The notes under the pieces were generated by a model, which saw only the letters and a program-made list of their open reading frames with translations, was not told the origin of the DNA and searched no databases. A stretch of 64,000 nucleotides of DNA from Durusdinium trenchii (lineage: Eukaryota; Sar; Dinophyceae; Suessiales; Symbiodiniaceae): NCBI GenBank assembly GCA_963970005.1, contig CAXAMN010022696.1, positions 717,752 through 781,751 on the forward strand, given 5' to 3'. Every line of letters starts with the position of its first letter. The stretch's first letter is position 1. Shown here in pieces: positions 11,886 to 22,899 of the stretch. Made by a program: the position numbers and the translations under genes.

Positions 11886-13709
11886 CCCGCAAGTTTGCCC
11901 AAAAAGGATTGTTTAAGACACTCTTTCAGGCACCTCTCCTTTTTTGTGTTTTGATTGCAGAGCTTTGGGCATGAAAATATCTCCAGCTGCTTCCCCACGT
12001 GGTCCTTCGTTCCATTTTCCCTCCCAGGCCCTCCCAGGAGCTCGGAGACGTGGTTTCACCAGCGCCCAAAAATGCCGGCGAAGTGCATTCTCTTGAGGTT
12101 TGGAAGTGCATTCTCTTCACCTACTAGCAATGGCCTCCAACCTCCTAGAGATGGCCTCCAACCTAATAGCGATGGCCTCCAACCTACCAGAGAGGCTTGG
12201 TAGACTCGTTTTGATGAAGATGTGCACTATGTACATCACTGTGCACTGACCATGGTTCACATCGTTCCTTGTCGGGAGTTTCAAGGTGATGCGGATTCAG
12301 ATGTAAACAATGATAAACAATATACTTATACATAAGATCCAGGTACGTGAACATTAGCGGCATCATGTTGATGCTCCAATACACGGCAACAATGCCAATG
12401 CATGCCAATGCAATATTAAAATCCCTTCCCCCAAGCACTTTGATTTACTGTATATATAATATATACATACAATGTATAAGTGCATGATACCCTCAACTAC
12501 TTAGGGTCTAGAATGGGTGTACCTTAGGGTATGAGGAGGCTGAGGTCTAACAATTCAATGTAGACCTCTGGAATGTAACTTTCAATGTAGAGAGAGAGAA
12601 ACTGGAAGAGAGGTGTCCTTGTTTCTAGGACCTTTGAGTGATTTCCTGGGGAATGCGTCCCTCGTTTCTTCTTTTTTACCATGCTGTTGCTTTCTGTTAC
12701 TTTCTTTTTGCAATGTTTCGCATCACGAGGGTCTGCAACAAAGGTAACATCTAGATGTGCAATAAGTCGCTTGGTGAGAAAAACACGTTAGACCGTGCTA
12801 ATGTTGTACCCCCCATCTAACATGGTATACAAACTAGCTGTTCATGCTTTTTTTTTTCATGTTATATAGACCCCTGATTTGGGGGTCTACTTTGAATACT
12901 GTCCCTTTGAAGTAGGTGCAGGTATAGTACATGTGTATAGTTGGTCGGAGGCCATCGCTATTAGGTCGGAGGCCCGCTAGTACATGTATACTCTATGGTG
13001 ACTGTATGGTTTTGTTATCGGGTCGACGGAGTGACCATGAGAGACCCGAGTGGGACAGGATGCTTTGCATCAGGGGAATCCTTTGGTGTAAATCTTGTGG
13101 AAATTCACTGAAAGGTTCCCTTGAAACTCGTATCAATATCGTGACCAAGCATGAGTCAGGACTTGTATGCATTTCTTTTGATACCGATACTAAATCGCAT
13201 GCAGTTTCCTTGAGAGTATTGAATTGTATTGAGAGGAAGCAACTTACAACGAGCGAAAGTTGTAAGGAGACATGTCAGCAATTCGAGTGAGATTTGTAGT
13301 AGGAAGCCGCCTTGAGAGGTAGTCCAATAGATTGTTGAGTGTTTCTGCGCCAGAGCTTTGGAGATGCTGCACTTGTAGGGCTGAGTTGGTTGGGAGTACA
13401 GCAGGCAGTAGGCATTTAGTCGCCAGATGAGTGGTAAAGCAACTTGCATGAGAGTTTCTAGACAGCTCTTCAGTGCCTTCATGAGGGTTCTGCGTTCAGT
13501 TCTCGTCAAGTTCTCATCCTTCGAGGTCATTGAGATCACTTCATATCACTTTGCAGACGGTAGGAGATCGTTTTGACCTTGGCTTTTCTGTCCGCAGACA
13601 GCTGATGTCAATGCCCTTTGCACAATGATACCATTAATTGCCCCCTGTACTCCTCCACTTGAAGAGGGGTACAAAACCAACACTGAATACAATGTTAAAA
13701 TAAAAGTAC
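11886..13709. other. intergenic, no gene recognised
   Basis: Downstream of the J gene. GAAGTGCATTCTCTT occurs twice, at 12080-12094 and 12104-12118, just before a GGCCTCCAAC-type repeat cluster at 12119-12192. A short repeat insert at 12935-12977 is bounded by TAGTACATGT. Open frames such as 13156-13539 minus have no recognisable features. Confidence 0.4.
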
Positions 13710-14107
13710 AACACACTCTGACACTTGTATTCAGTGAACTCAGTTACCACGATGGGAAGGAAGGCGAAGGAACGGAAAGGTGCATAAGTCCGCAAAAACT
13801 GTATTGTTGAACAGTGTTGGCAGCTGCACTCGAAAACGATCGGACACTCTGCGCGGCCTCAAGTCTGCTGCAAGTCTGCGGTGGGGAAAAGGTTTGGGGG
13901 TGGTAGCATGAAAAACCATGGAAACAAACAAGGCAAATTAGACAGCGTGGTCAAAAGTTCAGGTAGCAGGTACACGGAAGTGATCAGCTTCCGCTTCCTA
14001 GGATCTTGCAAAGAGCTTCGTTGGGCAGAGCTTTGCAAGTCCTCTCTGCCCCCCTGCCTGATTGGAGTGGTCGAAGGAAACCCTTTGTCCAGGGGTGGAC
14101 ACACACA
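13710..14107. repeat. 398-bp direct duplication, copy 1
   Basis: Identical by eye to 15042-15439 (offset 1332). It begins ACACACTCTGACACTTG and ends in the CA-rich AGGGGTGGACACACACA. The copy contains overlapping open frames on both strands, and these simply recur in the second copy. Confidence 0.9.
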
Positions 14108-14580
14108 AGTCGCCGGCTTCGGCGCTTTTTCAAGACACCCCCTACCGTTGAACCAGTGGACGAAAACCTTTTTCCCAGGGGTGGACACACACACAGAGCC
14201 GTTTTCGGCGCGGTCAAAGTAGTAGTAAGGCCTGGGGCCTCCAGTAGCGTCCTAACTCCCAGGGGAACATTTGTACAAAAAGCGCCAAATTGTTGGCGCA
14301 ACGAAGAACTAGTAGACACCTAAAAAGCCTTAGAAAGACAGAAAAAGCAACGAAACAAGAGCAGACTAAGAGGGCAAGAAAGAAAAGTAGGGTAGTTACG
14401 AGGCCCACTTAGTTAAACGAAAGTAGAAGGCGAGCGGGACATTCGTCTTAAACCGCCCGGGTAGCTAGCAATAGCTAGGAGAAACAGAAGGAAAGGCACC
14501 AACACACAAGTGTGTTGAGTGCGATTTCCTTCTGTTTCCCGAGTAGCGGGTGGGATAGCAACGGAGGCCTGGGGGTAGGG

Positions 14581-14694
14581 AGGGGGGGGGGGGGNNNNNN
14601 NNNNNNNNNNNNNNNNNNNNNNNNNNNNNNNNNNNNNNNNNNNNNNNNNNNNNNNNNNNNNNNNNNNNNNNNNNNNNNNNNNNNNNNNNNNNNN

Positions 14695-14735
<41 letters not shown>
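14581..14735. other. assembly gap in a poly-G tract
   Basis: G runs (14581-14594 and 14695-14735) flank 100 unknown bases at 14595-14694. Apparent poly-Pro and poly-Gly frames across it are artefacts. Confidence 0.95.
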
Positions 14736-14737
<2 letters not shown>

Positions 14738-15041
14738 GTGCATGATGAATTCATCCGGCCTGTGAATACTTAGCAGCGCAGGCATGTGAATACTTAGCCG
14801 TCAAGTATGCTCTTTGAAGACATGAAATGAAATCTGAAGTCTGAAATCTGAAAGCTGAAATCCGATCAAGAACCGTTTTTTGGCCCGGCGGCCGGTGTGG
14901 CAGTTGATTCTGTGAGGGTGTCGGTGCCTTCCTGTGAGAGTCCAGTGAGCGGTGGTGCGTTGGGGTGGTTGCTTTCCCATGCAAGTTCGGCGCCCCTGTG
15001 ACGGGGATCACACTCAGCACCCGAGTGGGACGGCTGAGCGA

Positions 15042-15439
15042 AACACACTCTGACACTTGTATTCAGTGAACTCAGTTACCACGATGGGAAGGAAGGCGAA
15101 GGAACGGAAAGGTGCATAAGTCCGCAAAAACTGTATTGTTGAACAGTGTTGGCAGCTGCACTCGAAAACGATCGGACACTCTGCGCGGCCTCAAGTCTGC
15201 TGCAAGTCTGCGGTGGGGAAAAGGTTTGGGGGTGGTAGCATGAAAAACCATGGAAACAAACAAGGCAAATTAGACAGCGTGGTCAAAAGTTCAGGTAGCA
15301 GGTACACGGAAGTGATCAGCTTCCGCTTCCTAGGATCTTGCAAAGAGCTTCGTTGGGCAGAGCTTTGCAAGTCCTCTCTGCCCCCCTGCCTGATTGGAGT
15401 GGTCGAAGGAAACCCTTTGTCCAGGGGTGGACACACACA
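15042..15439. repeat. 398-bp direct duplication, copy 2
   Basis: Second copy of 13710-14107. It diverges afterwards into a longer CA microsatellite (about 15430-15467). The 1332-bp period includes the poly-G gap, so it may be a real duplication or a local assembly redundancy. Confidence 0.9.
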
Positions 15440-15558
15440 CACATACACACACCCACACCCACACACCTCTTCCCTTCTCTCTTTTTCACCATGGAGAAAA
15501 AGAACAACCTCCTTTTCAGCGCGCGAACTGATGCGTCGCACATGGCGTGACGAATTGA

Positions 15559-15834
15559 GGCCTCATCCCGGACAGCGATGACGAATTCGAGGCTGAGGAC
15601 TTCCACAACCAGAGGCACCGTTGGGTCCGCAGAGGTCCGGTGCACCGTCCGAAAACTGCTGTTTTTCCACGCACGTGAGACACCAAAGTGCTTGGCTACT
15701 TGGAAGCCAAGCTGCGAACCAAGAACTGGCTGTTGGTTGCCTTGCTTTGGCGTTCGGCTCACATGGCACGGCATCCACTAAGATTCCCTCCCGGTAGCGA
15801 ACTGCGGAGTGTCACAAATGGGTCATTTTGTTAA
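15559..15834 (+). pseudogene. possible interrupted exon, unrecognised protein
   Basis: One frame reads through from 15559 to TAA at 15832-15834 with a single internal TGA at 15676-15678. The first part is acidic (PDSDDEFEAEDFHNQ) and then basic. The part after the stop contains GYLEAKLRTKNWLLVALLW. The TGA sits next to a GTGAGA sequence that could be a 5' splice site (CGCAC|GTGAGA), so the first half may be an exon and the second half coincidental. No family recognised. Confidence 0.25.
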
Positions 15835-16704
15835 GCGAATGTGCATTCTTTGAGCGAAAGCGTCACACGTGACAGACGATAGACGACAGACGACTGCTAG
15901 GTATTGGACTATCAATAGCAGCGAGGAAGAAGAGATGGTCGACGATTGAGAATGCGCAACTCGAGCAACTCGACCGATTTGGGATCCTCACGAGGGTGGC
16001 TAATCTGTTAAGCAATAGTATTCGGCGATTTGGCTCGGAAGGTAAAACGGTTGTTGTCACCCATGATTCATCAGGTGAACCTAAGGTTGACACGTGGCTT
16101 CGAACGACTTTGCTTGCACCATGTTGATAAGGAGCAGAACCAAAGATTCAAAGGAACATTGAGCAACTAGTAATAACTGGCCACCAGTCACTAGGGGGCA
16201 CGGGCACTTGTGTTTTTTTGCCTTCGGCCTGTCTCTGTGAGCTGAGATTCGTTCAGAAACAGTCCATGGAGCATAGTTGGTGAATTTCCGAGCGAGGCGC
16301 TCCCTGTCCGAGGAAATCCCCCTGTCCTTCGCGTCTTCGTTCAAGCTTGCCTTGACATGCTTTGGCAACCTGTGCCTGACCACATCGAGCCTGTACAGAC
16401 GACGCGGCGCTCAGGATGTCAAGTGTTTTCATCGATTCTACACTTGCCGCGAGCTGATGTAGATGTTACATGATATTACAGCAATGAATTGCATTACATG
16501 TTCACGAAAGAGAATTGCATGCTATGTTTTGTCTCCCCAAAGCGAAGTGCAATCCATCACCAGCCAGCACAAGTTTCTGAGATTCAAAAGGTCTGATCAA
16601 ATGTTACTTCGTACGGCAGAGGCGACAAGTTATGCTTCCTTTTGCCCATTCACCAAGCTTTTGACAGCCAACGAGCGTACCTCCTCACCCAAATGAACGG
16701 CAAC

Positions 16705-16806
16705 CTAGTAGCGTCCTTACTAATAGTAAGGCCAGGAACCCCTAGTAGCGTCCATGATCCTAGTAGCGATGCCCTTTGTTCCTAGTAGCTTCCTTTGCTC
16801 CTAGTA
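16705..16806 (+). repeat. CTAGTAG-family insert with 8-bp flanks
   Basis: Six words. AACGGCAA occurs immediately upstream (16696-16703) and again downstream (16816-16823), compatible with a short target-site duplication. Confidence 0.75.
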
Positions 16807-17245
16807 ACTTTTGGAAACGGCAAGCAATTCCGTGATGTTCTTCAGTCGGTCGCAGCCCTTTTGATCTTCCCTGTGTAGTGTGCACGAAGCACGGAACAAT
16901 CTCCTCAGCACACCAAAAGGTGTTTCTTTTCGCGCTAAAGTTCATTTACCCAGAATTGGCCGAGGTTGGCTCGCGTTGAGTTTCTCTCGGTGTCTGGAAC
17001 TAGACACCGTTTTAGCAGTTCAGTTTGGTTTCTGGATTCGACATCCAATCAGCACTTTCATAGTAGTCTTTACATGATAATCTACATGCAACCGTCCAAC
17101 CGTCCAACCCCAAAAGCGTCAACTTAAAGTGTTGTTTGCGAAGGGATTGGCAGAAACCAGACTTGAACTCTGCACTGGATACAGAACCAGTTGGGCGCGG
17201 ATCACTTGAAATGATGTCAATGTGTCTTGTCCAAGAGGGAGCGTA

Positions 17246-18045
17246 GCTACTAGCAGTGTCCTTGCTATTAGTAGCAATGGCCTCCAACCTAATAGGGATG
17301 GCCTCCACCTAGTAGCTTCTTGCTACTGGTAGCGGATGATAGCAGCTTTCCAAACAAATTTGTTTATTTTGTGCGTGTCATTGGATGACAGATGACCCAT
17401 TCTTATGTCATCTAGATACAGGGCTTATTTGGAGATACACCTGACAGCTGACAAAAGAAGGGAACGAAGAAAACAGGTCTCAAGGACCCTAAAGGGCAAA
17501 AAGTCTAACGGATTCAAAAGGATTCCTAGTAGCTTCTTGTTCCTAGTAGTAAGGCCAGGAGCCTTAATAGCGTCCTTGCTCCTGGTAGCGATGCCAGGAA
17601 CCCCTAGTAGCCTCTTGTTCATAAAGCAAAGAAACAAGAAAAGAAATGGCCAGGACAGGAGCCGTCGTTGGCCTTTGATCTCAGCTTGGAGCCCCGGGAC
17701 CATTTTCTCGCCCAAGCCCGTGGCACTAGCACCAGCAGAGTGTGTTGTGTGACTGGAAAGGGTAGCGCTTTTGCCGCTTTTGCCGCTGTTAGCAACCAAA
17801 ATGCCATACTAGCATGTTCTAGTTTTCAGCATCAGGATGCCCTTTAAGACATTTTCGATCGGTTTTGGAAACAGCAAGGTGAGAAATTGGTGACACAGTG
17901 ACACATGAGTCATTCATTCGCTAGTAGGTTGGAGGCCATTGCTCTTAGGTTGGAGGCCATCGCTAGTAGGTTGGAGGCGATCGTTGTAGGTTGGAGGCCA
18001 TTGCTCTTAAGTTGGGGGCAATCGCTAGTAACCGCTAGTAGGCCC
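17246..18045. repeat. three CTAGTAG-family clusters
   Basis: Clusters at 17246-17333, 17526-17618 (plus-oriented, with the GTAAGGCCAGGAGC word) and 17917-18045 (TTGGAGGCCAT word, about five units). Unique sequence separates them. Confidence 0.75.
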
Positions 18046-18983
18046 ACCCCACACGCCAAGGTCTTCGAAGTTGGTGGCGCTCACCATGCAATTCTTGCAG
18101 CCGCGGGGAGGCCACGTCTTCGCGTGCCACGCCAATGCAGAGAGATGTAGTGAAACAGTGAGAAGCAAGAACCATCGAACGTTTTGCCATTCGGTTTCCC
18201 CATTCGGCACTTCCCAGCACTTTGAAGGCCTGGCTTGGCCTGTCATTTTTCGATGACACGCGTGTGGCCCTAGCTGCTTCGCGAGTCTAGTTGGTCGGAT
18301 GTTGGTCGGTAATGGTAGATAATGATTGCCTATGAACGAATGTTGTGCTCGTATATTGCAATAGGATCGTGTTTTGCTTTCGATGCCTTTCGATGCTTCG
18401 CGTTGCAACCTCCAAAAGGTCTTGGAAGTGGACAATTGTCCCTCCTTCAAAACCCTTTCCTCTACATTCCTCTCTGCGCGGTTCGAACCCGCCTCGCCCG
18501 ATCCCTTGACGATTGGTGGAGGGCATGTCGGAATCCCGACCCCTCTTGAAAGTCAATTGGAACATGAGTCTATGAACCCATGAAGTAGTATATTGCCGAC
18601 CTTGAGGGTAGATGGTGGTAGCTGCGGGTAGCTGTTAGGAAAGGGTTTGCAGCCACCAGGTTTGAACAGCCGCGCGCTGTGGACATTCAGTGTGTGGTGC
18701 TGCTGCAGGGCTCTGGGCCACAGAACAGCAGCCAGAACGTGGCCTGGCGGAGTCCTGGAACGGGCCTGACGGCTTCGGGGTTGATCCAATTCGAGTATCA
18801 GTGGTCAGAGTCTTCTGACGTTTGACCCGTATGGAGCTCACAGGATGTTTGTCTCTTGCATCCACTTCCTACATCTTCCTACGCTTTGAACTTATAGTAG
18901 AGGCTGGCAGAGCATGTAGTTAGAAGATGTTAGAAGTAATGTAGAACTGTAGAACATATTAGAACCTTACTACTTCTTGCATG

Positions 18984-19151
18984 CATGTTCAACTGCACTG
19001 GATGTTTCCAATGCACAAGGACACAATTCAATCAGCAAGCGCTTTGATGCATTGCGTTCAGCATATCAAGAGAAGCAAACATTGCTGTTTTCGCCAAAGG
19101 TTACTGTCGAGAGATGGGACGGCCTGGTATTCACGACTGTGAGCAGGAGAT
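18984..19151 (+). CDS. possible exon, unrecognised
   Basis: An ATG-less open frame reads STALDVSNAQGHNSISKRF and continues with LFSPKVTVERWDGLVF. The composition is protein-like but no family is recognised. A second frame is also open over part of it. It may belong with the exon-like stretches at about 19306-19392 (after CAG; NFVPGDEFIKLRWKL) and 20388-20507. Confidence 0.3.
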
Positions 19152-19305
19152 GAAGGGATGTCAAAGTTTGACACAAGATCCAACCTTTGCTGCAGAATGA
19201 TTCTTAATTAAGCTAAAGCCACCAGCATATCTTGATAAGCGATTGTGACCAAACTAACGATATATCCTAACTTTGCTTCAAGTGCACGTCAGACAAGCCT
19301 GGCAG

Positions 19306-19392
19306 GTTCAACTTTGTCCCGGGCGATGAGTTTATCAAGTTGCGCTGGAAGCTGAGATTGGGAACCCATGGTGGCCCATGGAACTTGTGATA
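19306..19392 (+). CDS. possible exon, unrecognised
   Basis: After a CAG acceptor at about 19305 the frame reads FNFVPGDEFIKLRWKLRL and ends in a TGA at about 19390. No family assigned. Flanked by non-coding sequence. Confidence 0.3.
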
Positions 19393-20387
19393 GGTCTCAT
19401 GTTAGCTACTAACATCTGAAGGCAGCTGGCAATGCTTGGGCGGCCGATTGGTGGGAAGACATGGACTTGTGGTTTCACCTACCCGCAAGCACACTTCTGA
19501 AAGGACTGAGAACATTAAGAACGGAGGACGGAGGACAGGACATTTAAAGGAGAAGCGATACAAGTTACAAGGGAAAGAGGAAGCAGGCTAAAACAACCGA
19601 AAGAAACACAACGATATCTCTTGCGTTCCTGTATCATTTTGTGCCCACAAGCTACTAACCCTACTACCTAGAGGCCTCAGGTTTAGAGGCCTCACACTCC
19701 ATTCCACCTTGATGTTTCTTTCAGGTTTGGACATTCCGAGTTCGTCACCGAGTGCTTTGGTGGTGGACTTTGAGCGAAAGGATCCTTTCTGCGATGCCTC
19801 GTTGGCTTGATGGGTTGAACATGCAGAAAGATGTATGAATCAAATTCAACATCTTTTTTCTGGGAATGTTTCTTTTGGAATGTTTCTCTTTCTTTCAGAC
19901 TTCGCAGATCTAAAAGACATGCATATCTCAGAATCTCTCATAGCTTGTTGAGCTCTGTGTCGTGCAGGCCTTGCTCCTTGCGGCCTTAGAAGAGACCGAC
20001 GATCCTGCAGCGAAGAGGGACACTGGAAGAACAGCACCATGGGGCCATAGATGCTTTTTTCTGCATACAGCAATGGCCTCCAACCTAATAGCCATGTAAA
20101 TGTTGTTTTTTGTCACTGCAGCCCGTTCTTTGACGCAATGTTCGTGGTAGCATGAGCAAAATCAACATTTATTAAGCATGCTGAATCTTTGAGAAAGGCT
20201 TCAGCTGTCAAACTAGGTTCTGGTACTTCTTGCAAAGTTTGAGGGGATGAGTATGGATAGCGGTATGGATTTATCCAAGATTACTCCAGTGTAACGTGAG
20301 TCGTGTGGAGTGAGTTGCATGCGTGTGCATGACACCCGTCAGGGCATCGACCGCTATCGCTTGTGTTGAAGGTGTTTGTTATCGCAG

Positions 20388-20507
20388 GACTCTTTGGAAG
20401 CAAACAACGACAAGATTCAGGCAGACGTTGTGGCACTGGGGTGGATGCTTGACCAGGAGACACCGGATGAGGATAGCCTGACCTGGGGCCTGATGCATGT
20501 GCACTAA
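20388..20507 (+). CDS. probable terminal exon, unrecognised
   Basis: A CAG acceptor at 20385-20387 is followed by 39 codons beginning DSLEANNDKIQADVVALGW, ending at TAA 20505-20507. It is acidic and helical in character. A donor inside the exon cannot be excluded. No family recognised. Confidence 0.4.
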   Translation, partial: DSLEANNDKIQADVVALGWMLDQETPDEDSLTWGLMHVH

Positions 20508-20644
20508 ATGACCTTGCCGGAGCGCAGCCAGTGCGTGATTGGCTGAGATGCAGGCTGAGTTGACGATGCTGGTGTCCAGCTGGCCACCAGAGCTGCTTCG
20601 AAGCAAGGCACCCAGCGGCAGCTTGCTATAGCTGCAATGCGTTT

Positions 20645-20710
20645 AGGTGGAGGCCATCGCTACTAGGTTGGAGGCCATCGCCAGTAGGTTGGAGGCCATC
20701 GCTACCATTG
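20645..20710 (-). repeat. TTGGAGGCCAT-type repeat cluster
   Basis: Three units of the 21-bp word. It lies between the orphan exon and the retroelement. Confidence 0.8.
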
Positions 20711-21131
20711 GTTATGTAAGCTTTGGCAAAAGGCTCGGCTTGGCGGTTGGTATTGTAGCATAAGTGGTTGTTGCGCTGTCCCAGTCCCGAACAGAAAGCA
20801 TTTACAGATGTACTGGGTGCCAGTGCAACTTGAATGAGTGTGCAGTGGGTGACACGTCAAGAACATCAATGCTCCAAACCAATGGGCACTTGTCAACGAA
20901 GTTTGTCGGGGATGATTGTTGTTGTGATGTGATGGGATGTGTGTTTAGACTGGTCGTCGACAGGCCAGAGCAAAGCAAGAAGGAATCTGACCATAATGAC
21001 CGACGGTAAACTTGTAAACAGTTTGCAGTCCTGCGAAACAGATTGACCAAAGACTGCGCGCTACAACGAGACCAGGCCCACTTTTATGCAAGTCAGTACG
21101 CCAATGCCGGTTTGCTTCCATCAGTTCTTAG

Positions 21132-21713
21132 TTTTCAATTGGTTTCCAGCCAGCCCTTGTTCCTAGCATATTTGTGCCCCACGAGTTTGAAATAGTGAAG
21201 TCGTTGATCGAATGGCCGCCTCTTTACCACTCTCAAGCGACAACTCCCATGGGTGGGTCCCGGATCCCCGTGGCTCATGTGCTGGTGATAGGCCACTGCC
21301 TTGGGTTGGCCTTGCTAGGCTTTGAGGTGTGGGAGAACCACCAGCTGAGGGCAGAGCTTCGATCGGTGACCCTGGAATTGGAATCCCACCTTGGTCGAGG
21401 ATTTCAAGTGCTTCCGGAAGATCATCCGGCACCAACGCCAGAACCCAGCGGAATCCCCCTTGACTGGTCCAAGACTCCGGAGATCCAGCAGGGGGTGTGG
21501 GTTGCAGGCAGTTGGGGGTCGACAGATTTGGGCAAGCTTGGGTTGGGCCTGGTTTTTCTTTTGTTGGTCTTGCTCCTTGTTGGATTGTGGTTGGCAAAGC
21601 GTGAATTTGCAGGGGATTCGACAGTGGTTGCAAGCTCTCCGTCGGACAAGCGAGACTTGGCAGCTCGCCAATTGGCGGAGTTGAGACTGAGGAGACATGG
21701 CTTTGGCCAATAG
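21132..21713 (+). CDS. retroelement ORF A, single-pass membrane protein, unknown function
   Basis: The frame is open from 21132 to TAG at 21711-21713; the first ATG is at 21249 (154 aa from there). Near residue 120 of the longer reading is a very hydrophobic segment (GLVFLLLVLLLVGLWLA) flanked by charged residues, with a basic C-terminal tail containing LAARQLAELRLRRH. Its stop overlaps the ATG of the gag-like ORF by 17 bp. I recognise no homologous domain. It could be an accessory protein or the N-terminal part of a spliced gag; an envelope role is not supported. Confidence 0.45.
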   Translation, partial: FSIGFQPALVPSIFVPHEFEIVKSLIEWPPLYHSQATTPMGGSRIPVAHVLVIGHCLGLALLGFEVWENHQLRAELRSVTLELESHLGRGFQVLPEDHPAPTPEPSGIPLDWSKTPEIQQGVWVAGSWGSTDLGKLGLGLVFLLLVLLLVGLWLAKREFAGDSTVVASSPSDKRDLAARQLAELRLRRHGFGQ

Positions 21714-22899
21714 GTATGCCTTGGTTGAGTACAACGTTGGTGGCCCACGCCTCTGGCATGAAAGGTGGGTCACAGAACACGTTGAAGGGGACCAGTACAT
21801 TGTTGTGACCCCAGATCGGGACGTATATCTGGAGGAATTGGGGCTGCTGAACGATGACATCCGCACCATCCGTCTCAGGCCGGCTATGGGTATATTACCT
21901 GCTGGAATTGTGGCTGGAGAAGTATACCCCCTTCCAGCATGGGGGGCGAACGACCTTGCTGCTTTGCGGGATGAGGCCCGTCGGGCTGCTGAGGTTGAGA
22001 GACGTCGGATTGGGGCTGTCGCCCCGGCTCCAGTGGCTGGTGGAGGAGCTCCTGCCGCCGTCGCTGCGGCTGTCGTTGTTGATAGCATTGATGAGAAGAT
22101 TGGTTATGCCTCGGGTACATTGAAATGGTTGTTTGCAGAGAGTTCATTCGGGTGCAAATTCGGCCAGGAGGCCCGGGGTGTTGCAGTCGCATTGACAAAG
22201 GGTGCAAAGGCAGTTCACGTGTTGGCAGATGGGAATTCTGTTTTCATTGAATGTGTGGACGGTGCTGACTATTTCAAGTTTTTGCAGGGTCCAGCCCGAT
22301 GTGATCACAGAGTGCTCCCAATTGAGTTGAACAACATGGAACTGCCGGAGGTTACATTGAAGGATGTTGCAGCCCGCAGCCATGAGGTCCCCATGCGGTG
22401 GCAGTTGGCTGGCCCCCGCACCGCCCGATGGTGCGTGAACTATTTGGCCATCGAGAACCTTGGCTTTGAGGGCCACCACGAACGCCTGCGGCAGGTCACC
22501 AAGGCCGACGCCTCGAGCTGGGGAATACAGGAGCACTTCCAGACCAGCATGTCGCTGAGGACTGCACTTTTGATCGATCAGGTCGATCCCTACAATTTGT
22601 TGAGCATTGAAGTGCAATTCAGGCGGCTCCAAACCATCGAGTTCTCGTACAGTGAGAAGGCCAGAGAGGCCGAATCCAAGGCTGTGGGAGGACGGTTGAG
22701 CTTGGAAGAGCAAACCACGTTTGGAGGTGTGACACGCCAGTACTCCACCCTGATGATATGTCCAGATTTATTGGACCATGTCAAGATCGAGACGGAGAAG
22801 GAGGCAAGCCTGGCGAAGAACCTTCGAAAGGCACGCGAGGAGAGGGAGGCCGCTCGGAGGGGGAAGAAGGGTGGCGGGAAGGATTCGGAGAACCCCTGA
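21697..22899 (+). CDS. gag-like protein of the YR retroelement
   Basis: 400 aa, ATG at 21697. The N-terminus contains YNVGGPRLWHERW and VTPDRDVYLEEL; an Ala-rich linker follows near residues 95-130. The C-terminus is a Lys/Arg/Glu-rich helix ending in a glycine-lysine tail, as in nucleic-acid-binding gag ends. No zinc knuckle is visible. This protein type accompanies RT-YR elements in dinoflagellates to my recollection; a structural role is inferred from position. It ends 142 nt inside the RT ORF, which is in the -1 frame, so RT may be expressed by frameshift, reinitiation or splicing. No canonical slippery heptamer is evident in the overlap. Confidence 0.6.
   Translation: MALANRYALVEYNVGGPRLWHERWVTEHVEGDQYIVVTPDRDVYLEELGLLNDDIRTIRLRPAMGILPAGIVAGEVYPLPAWGANDLAALRDEARRAAEVERRRIGAVAPAPVAGGGAPAAVAAAVVVDSIDEKIGYASGTLKWLFAESSFGCKFGQEARGVAVALTKGAKAVHVLADGNSVFIECVDGADYFKFLQGPARCDHRVLPIELNNMELPEVTLKDVAARSHEVPMRWQLAGPRTARWCVNYLAIENLGFEGHHERLRQVTKADASSWGIQEHFQTSMSLRTALLIDQVDPYNLLSIEVQFRRLQTIEFSYSEKAREAESKAVGGRLSLEEQTTFGGVTRQYSTLMICPDLLDHVKIETEKEASLAKNLRKAREEREAARRGKKGGGKDSENP

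Larger units (their letters stand above)
15835..18983. other. repeat-rich stretch without a confident gene
   Basis: It holds CTAGTAG clusters at 16705-16806, 17246-17333, 17526-17618 and 17917-18045. A minus-strand frame at 16200-16383 has a charged, protein-like composition (HVKASLNEDAKDRGISS) and might be an exon, but no splice sites or family support it. No RNA gene is recognised. Confidence 0.4.

Noticed and set aside
14413..14785. Poly-proline and poly-glycine open frames
   Set aside because: They run through unknown bases and a G homopolymer.
21163..22088. Long minus-strand frames under the retroelement
   Set aside because: They are antisense shadows of the gag-like and membrane ORFs.
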